From positions 1-6,952 of the forward strand of contig JAILDR010000012.1 in NCBI GenBank assembly GCA_024689285.1: a DNA stretch of 6,952 nt, read 5' to 3'. Below, one piece after another: positions 5,701 to 6,952 of the stretch. Both the position numbers and the translations under genes were made by a program. Positions within the stretch are counted from its first letter, which is position 1; each line of letters begins with the position of its first letter. The notes beneath the pieces are model-generated. The model saw only the letters and a list, made by a program, of their open reading frames with translations. It was not told the DNA's origin and did no database searches. The DNA comes from Bacteroidales bacterium (GTDB lineage: Bacteria; Bacteroidota; Bacteroidia; Bacteroidales; F082).

Positions 5701-6952
5701 TCTTGGAGTGCTCAATCAATTCGAGCCACACGCGGATGTTCTTGATATGATTCTCGTCCACAGAGAGTTGCCAGTCCTCGCCCACAAACACGTTGCCCGG
5801 GGTGACAAAGCCGAAGGCGATGAGTTTCTTCTCAAAGTAGTTGACATACTCGCGCATCTCGGTCTGGTCGACGTCGATGACTTTGAGACCCAGGGTGAGT
5901 TGGAAGTCAAGCACGGCAGACATATAGTCCTTGCGCAGCTCTTCAGCGAGGTCGAAAATGGTGTCGATGAAGGGAATCAACTGGTCTTGCGGCATCTCGT
6001 CGATGGCGTCGCGCATCATGCGGTCCATGTTCCAGATGAGGCGTTCGCGCTGGTTCTCCATACCCGGCAGATGAAGCAGGAAGAAGACGTAATGGAACTT
6101 GGTAATGAAATGCGGGAAGGCCTGCTCCGACTCGGTGAAGCGTTTGGCCACCTGCTCGAAGTTGGGCATGTCGGTCAGCTTCTCCCATGTGTCGGCAGCG
6201 TTCAAGTCAGCCTTCAGCTGCTCAAAATACGGCTTGCCCACTTCCTCACACACTTTCTTGATTTCTTCATCGGTCAGCAGGGTTTTCTTGCTCTCCACCC
6301 AGTTTTCCACCTGCGACGTCTCTTGCCAATAGCGGTAGTTTTCTTGCAGCATCATGCGCAGCAGTTGGCAGGCTTGTTGCTTGAAACGCTCGTCGTTTGC
6401 CACTTTGTCGAGGTAACGGCCAGCGTGTTTTGTGGCCAGGATAAAGACATCTTTGTTGGTTTCAAACGCATCGTTCAAGATATTGAAGACCTGGGCGAGA
6501 AGGTCATTGCGAGCGGAGCGCGGCAATCCATTATCGTCAGTTGTACATTGGATTGCTTCGTTCCTCGCAATGACGGAAACGACGGGTAGTGACGCATCAC
6601 CTTGCAATGTAGCCTCTTGACTAGATTGCTTCGTCGTTCCTCCTCGCAATGACGTAAACGTCTTATTGGCAAACTCCATCAAGGTGATGACGATGTTGAG
6701 GCGCAGTTTGGCCGCCACTTCGGGTTTGAGCAGGCTGTGCATCATCTCCAAGGGGATGTGGAGCGCGTTGGCGGGCACGTCGTCGCGAGTGTAGAACCAG
6801 AAATCGTCGAGGAGCATCTTGCGCAGCTCCTCGGTCACGAAAGTATGGTTCGACAGCGGGTGATGGTATTCGGTGATACATTCCTTGGCCCGCTTGTTGA
6901 TGCCGAAGTATTTGGCCGACAGGGCGATAAACTGTTGGTGTTCTTCAGGGAT
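2750..6952 (-). CDS. Large PPDK/PEP-synthase-like protein without the PEP-binding TIM barrel (5' end outside window)
   Basis: 1,400 codons are visible and the frame is open at the right edge, so the true start lies outside; the GTG at 6838 is not needed as a start. Numbering from the edge, residues 1 to about 900 match no domain I recognise and look mainly helical and soluble. From about 904 (nt 4243) comes the PPDK_N ATP-grasp module: GNKANNLKNLYLHGMPVPPG, SVRSGTAISMPGAMDTFLN (about 981; compare PPDK SVRSGAxxSMPGMMDT), SGSGVVFTQNP and SQGEDIVGG. The C-terminal swivel domain carries TARGGATSHAA, with the phosphorylatable His codon at 2959-2957 (residue about 1332). The protein ends about 68 residues later at GKGYNY, so the PEP-utilisers C-terminal TIM barrel of PPDK and PEP synthase is absent. 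ATP-dependent His phosphorylation is therefore likely, but the final acceptor is unknown; calling it pyruvate,phosphate dikinase would be unsafe. Residues about 100-150 derive from an inserted repeat. No signal peptide can be judged. Confidence 0.9.
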   Translation of the reverse strand: MPEEHQQFIALSAKYFGINKRAKECITEYHHPLSNHTFVTEELRKMLLDDFWFYTRDDVPANALHIPLEMMHSLLKPEVAAKLRLNIVITLMEFANKTFTSLRGGTTKQSSQEATLQGDASLPVVSVIARNEAIQCTTDDNGLPRSARNDLLAQVFNILNDAFETNKDVFILATKHAGRYLDKVANDERFKQQACQLLRMMLQENYRYWQETSQVENWVESKKTLLTDEEIKKVCEEVGKPYFEQLKADLNAADTWEKLTDMPNFEQVAKRFTESEQAFPHFITKFHYVFFLLHLPGMENQRERLIWNMDRMMRDAIDEMPQDQLIPFIDTIFDLAEELRKDYMSAVLDFQLTLGLKVIDVDQTEMREYVNYFEKKLIAFGFVTPGNVFVGEDWQLSVDENHIKNIRVWLELIEHSKMPMEKLLSALIVNLKLGGIFLSDTDLFQREITKVLNSNITPYYKKVKQLTRIFPVYFNEIGAEGEIRNVTTNMDEISGRQDKLVHFLRKQVHTESNNTLIALTFDVFKFWSDGDLKALEPILPKNVFESIDKESTWFVHVHNLVQTMCEISCLNPEDVLMLSRDDYENLIGSAARRLELDEEISQREHARLMNIRDLYAYLREKYSFESVNIFSSLRSFPFIPDEEIDEFEDAYKKKDFAKSLSMIYAFMDKLKTVIFNPEQSEGWENIYHKRHIAIGIPSMYGTYRENKFEAMGLTFRLERVATQLMEKVVQSINLDYISKRTLNQIYTILEYFREGLALDGITNQSFNSKLDMLRFSLTSRSFSFGQYINIFQFIAEDVRRIIIKYFLKSYEYPLKIVIPQLFDPEGKLSERETVALISRKSEEFHRDLLSDAFLMQPLDNFISRILASLRNMESTLNEKLISDIMTYNSEMLISPFWEKTPKMDNQVFIGNKANNLKNLYLHGMPVPPGFVITTETFRRNETINTIPELRTEIHGMIRKHIEELERITGRKFGQPENPLLVSVRSGTAISMPGAMDTFLNVGLNDEIAEAIAQDESIAWAVWDSYRRFLQSWGMAKGIERDVFDDEINAFKQKTSVKMKADFSISQMREVAQSYKRILADHNVAFEQDPFKQLIDCVNMVIESWNSERALAYRRHLGIAENWGTAVIVQQMIFGNRSETSGSGVVFTQNPHRERPGVHLYGDFTMRSQGEDIVGGLVKPLPIGETQRKAAGLEGPSMQTLLPDIYKKIFSIAVELTENLGYSPQEMEFTFESDKPEDFHILQIRDQDLKTEEEKIAFVSSPEEMRQLGHGMGIGGGAMNGLAAFNENQIKALREQHPENNVILVRPDTVPQDIGMIFDCDGLLTARGGATSHAAVTAVRLGKVCVVSCDGLEVDVNDEFGQLNGHPLKMGDEIAIDGNLGLVYQGHYPTEKMMVGKGYNY
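6503..6653. repeat. Palindromic interspersed repeat inserted in frame within the dikinase-like gene
   Basis: The 151-bp unit has perfect 11-bp terminal inverted repeats, GTCATTGCGAG (6503-6513) and CTCGCAATGAC (6643-6653). It contains three repeat arms: R1 6503-6530; R2 6549-6574 in the opposite orientation, which pairs with R1 over 11 bp (GTCATTGCGAG) and 8 bp (GCAATCCA / TGGATTGC); and R3 6624-6653, a direct relative of R2 with small insertions. R1 and R2 would form a 72-bp hairpin. The linker holds a small GTGA-CGCA-TCAC palindrome (6589-6600). In the gene's frame it adds roughly 51 residues with no stop, including SLRGGTTKQSS, VIARNEAIQ and GLPRSARND. Other frames give related peptides (SLRGTKQSN, CFVPRNDG), the familiar signature of this repeat class. 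No transposase is present and no clear target duplication is seen, so it resembles a REP/MITE-like element that moves in trans. Confidence 0.85.

Noticed and set aside
2585..6589. Long plus-strand open frames (2585-3529, 3608-4528, 4721-5473, 5558-6589)
   Set aside because: They lie antisense to the dikinase-like gene, whose motifs are unmistakable. Their His/Val/Leu-rich translations are the expected mirror of its codons, and none has a recognisable domain.
6503..6653. CRISPR array
   Set aside because: Only three arms are present, in mixed orientation and with unequal spacing, and they are translated in frame. The form is that of a palindromic interspersed repeat.
6838..6838. GTG at 6838 as the start of the large gene
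   Set aside because: The same frame continues without a stop for 38 more coding-like codons to the window edge, so the real start is outside.

Overview
The window looks like chromosome of a member of the Bacteroidota (Bacteroidales/Prevotella-like, possibly an uncultured gut lineage). Three things support this: a textbook Bacteroidota promoter (TTG, 19 bp, TATATTTG) upstream of the ATPase gene; A-rich rather than strong Shine-Dalgarno start regions; and a palindromic repeat whose translations read SLRGTKQS / ARNEAIQ / RSARND, a signature I associate with interspersed repeats of this phylum. Species cannot be decided. All genes I can support are on the minus strand, so the biological order runs from right to left.

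Right part (2750-6952): most of one very large gene, 1,400 codons in view and open at the right edge. It encodes a pyruvate,phosphate-dikinase-like protein: a long unassigned N-terminal region, an ATP-grasp nucleotide-binding module, and a terminal phosphohistidine swivel domain (GGATSHAA). It has no C-terminal PEP/pyruvate TIM barrel. An approximately 151-bp palindromic repeat with perfect 11-bp ends is inserted in frame near the left-hand (N-terminal) side of the visible protein. After the stop codon, the same frame stays coding-like for 32 codons, and then a strong intrinsic terminator follows.

Middle part (381-2553): a three-gene accessory operon, visibly richer in A+T than the dikinase-like gene. 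It starts from the Bacteroidota promoter that abuts the upstream terminator. It encodes an OLD/AAA_21-type ABC-class ATPase, then (12 bp later) a TOPRIM/RloB-like putative nuclease, then (62 bp later) a strongly acidic 92-residue protein. A separately encoded ATPase plus TOPRIM pair resembles phage-defence pairs such as PARIS (AriA/AriB) and RloA/RloB (AbiL), so I infer a defence role; this is not shown by the sequence alone.

Left part (1-380): a 257-nt gene-free stretch with nested inverted repeats that could fold as a pseudoknot, then a short intrinsic terminator that ends 24 nt before a new start codon. The gene that begins there (ATG at 123, minus) runs off the left edge after 41 codons. 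Its start resembles GHKL/Hsp90-like ATP-binding proteins of accessory and defence loci. The layout (structured RNA, terminator, gene) suggests either a stand-alone RNA or an attenuator controlling that gene. Together the left 2.5 kb reads as an accessory, possibly defence, segment next to a large metabolic-type gene.
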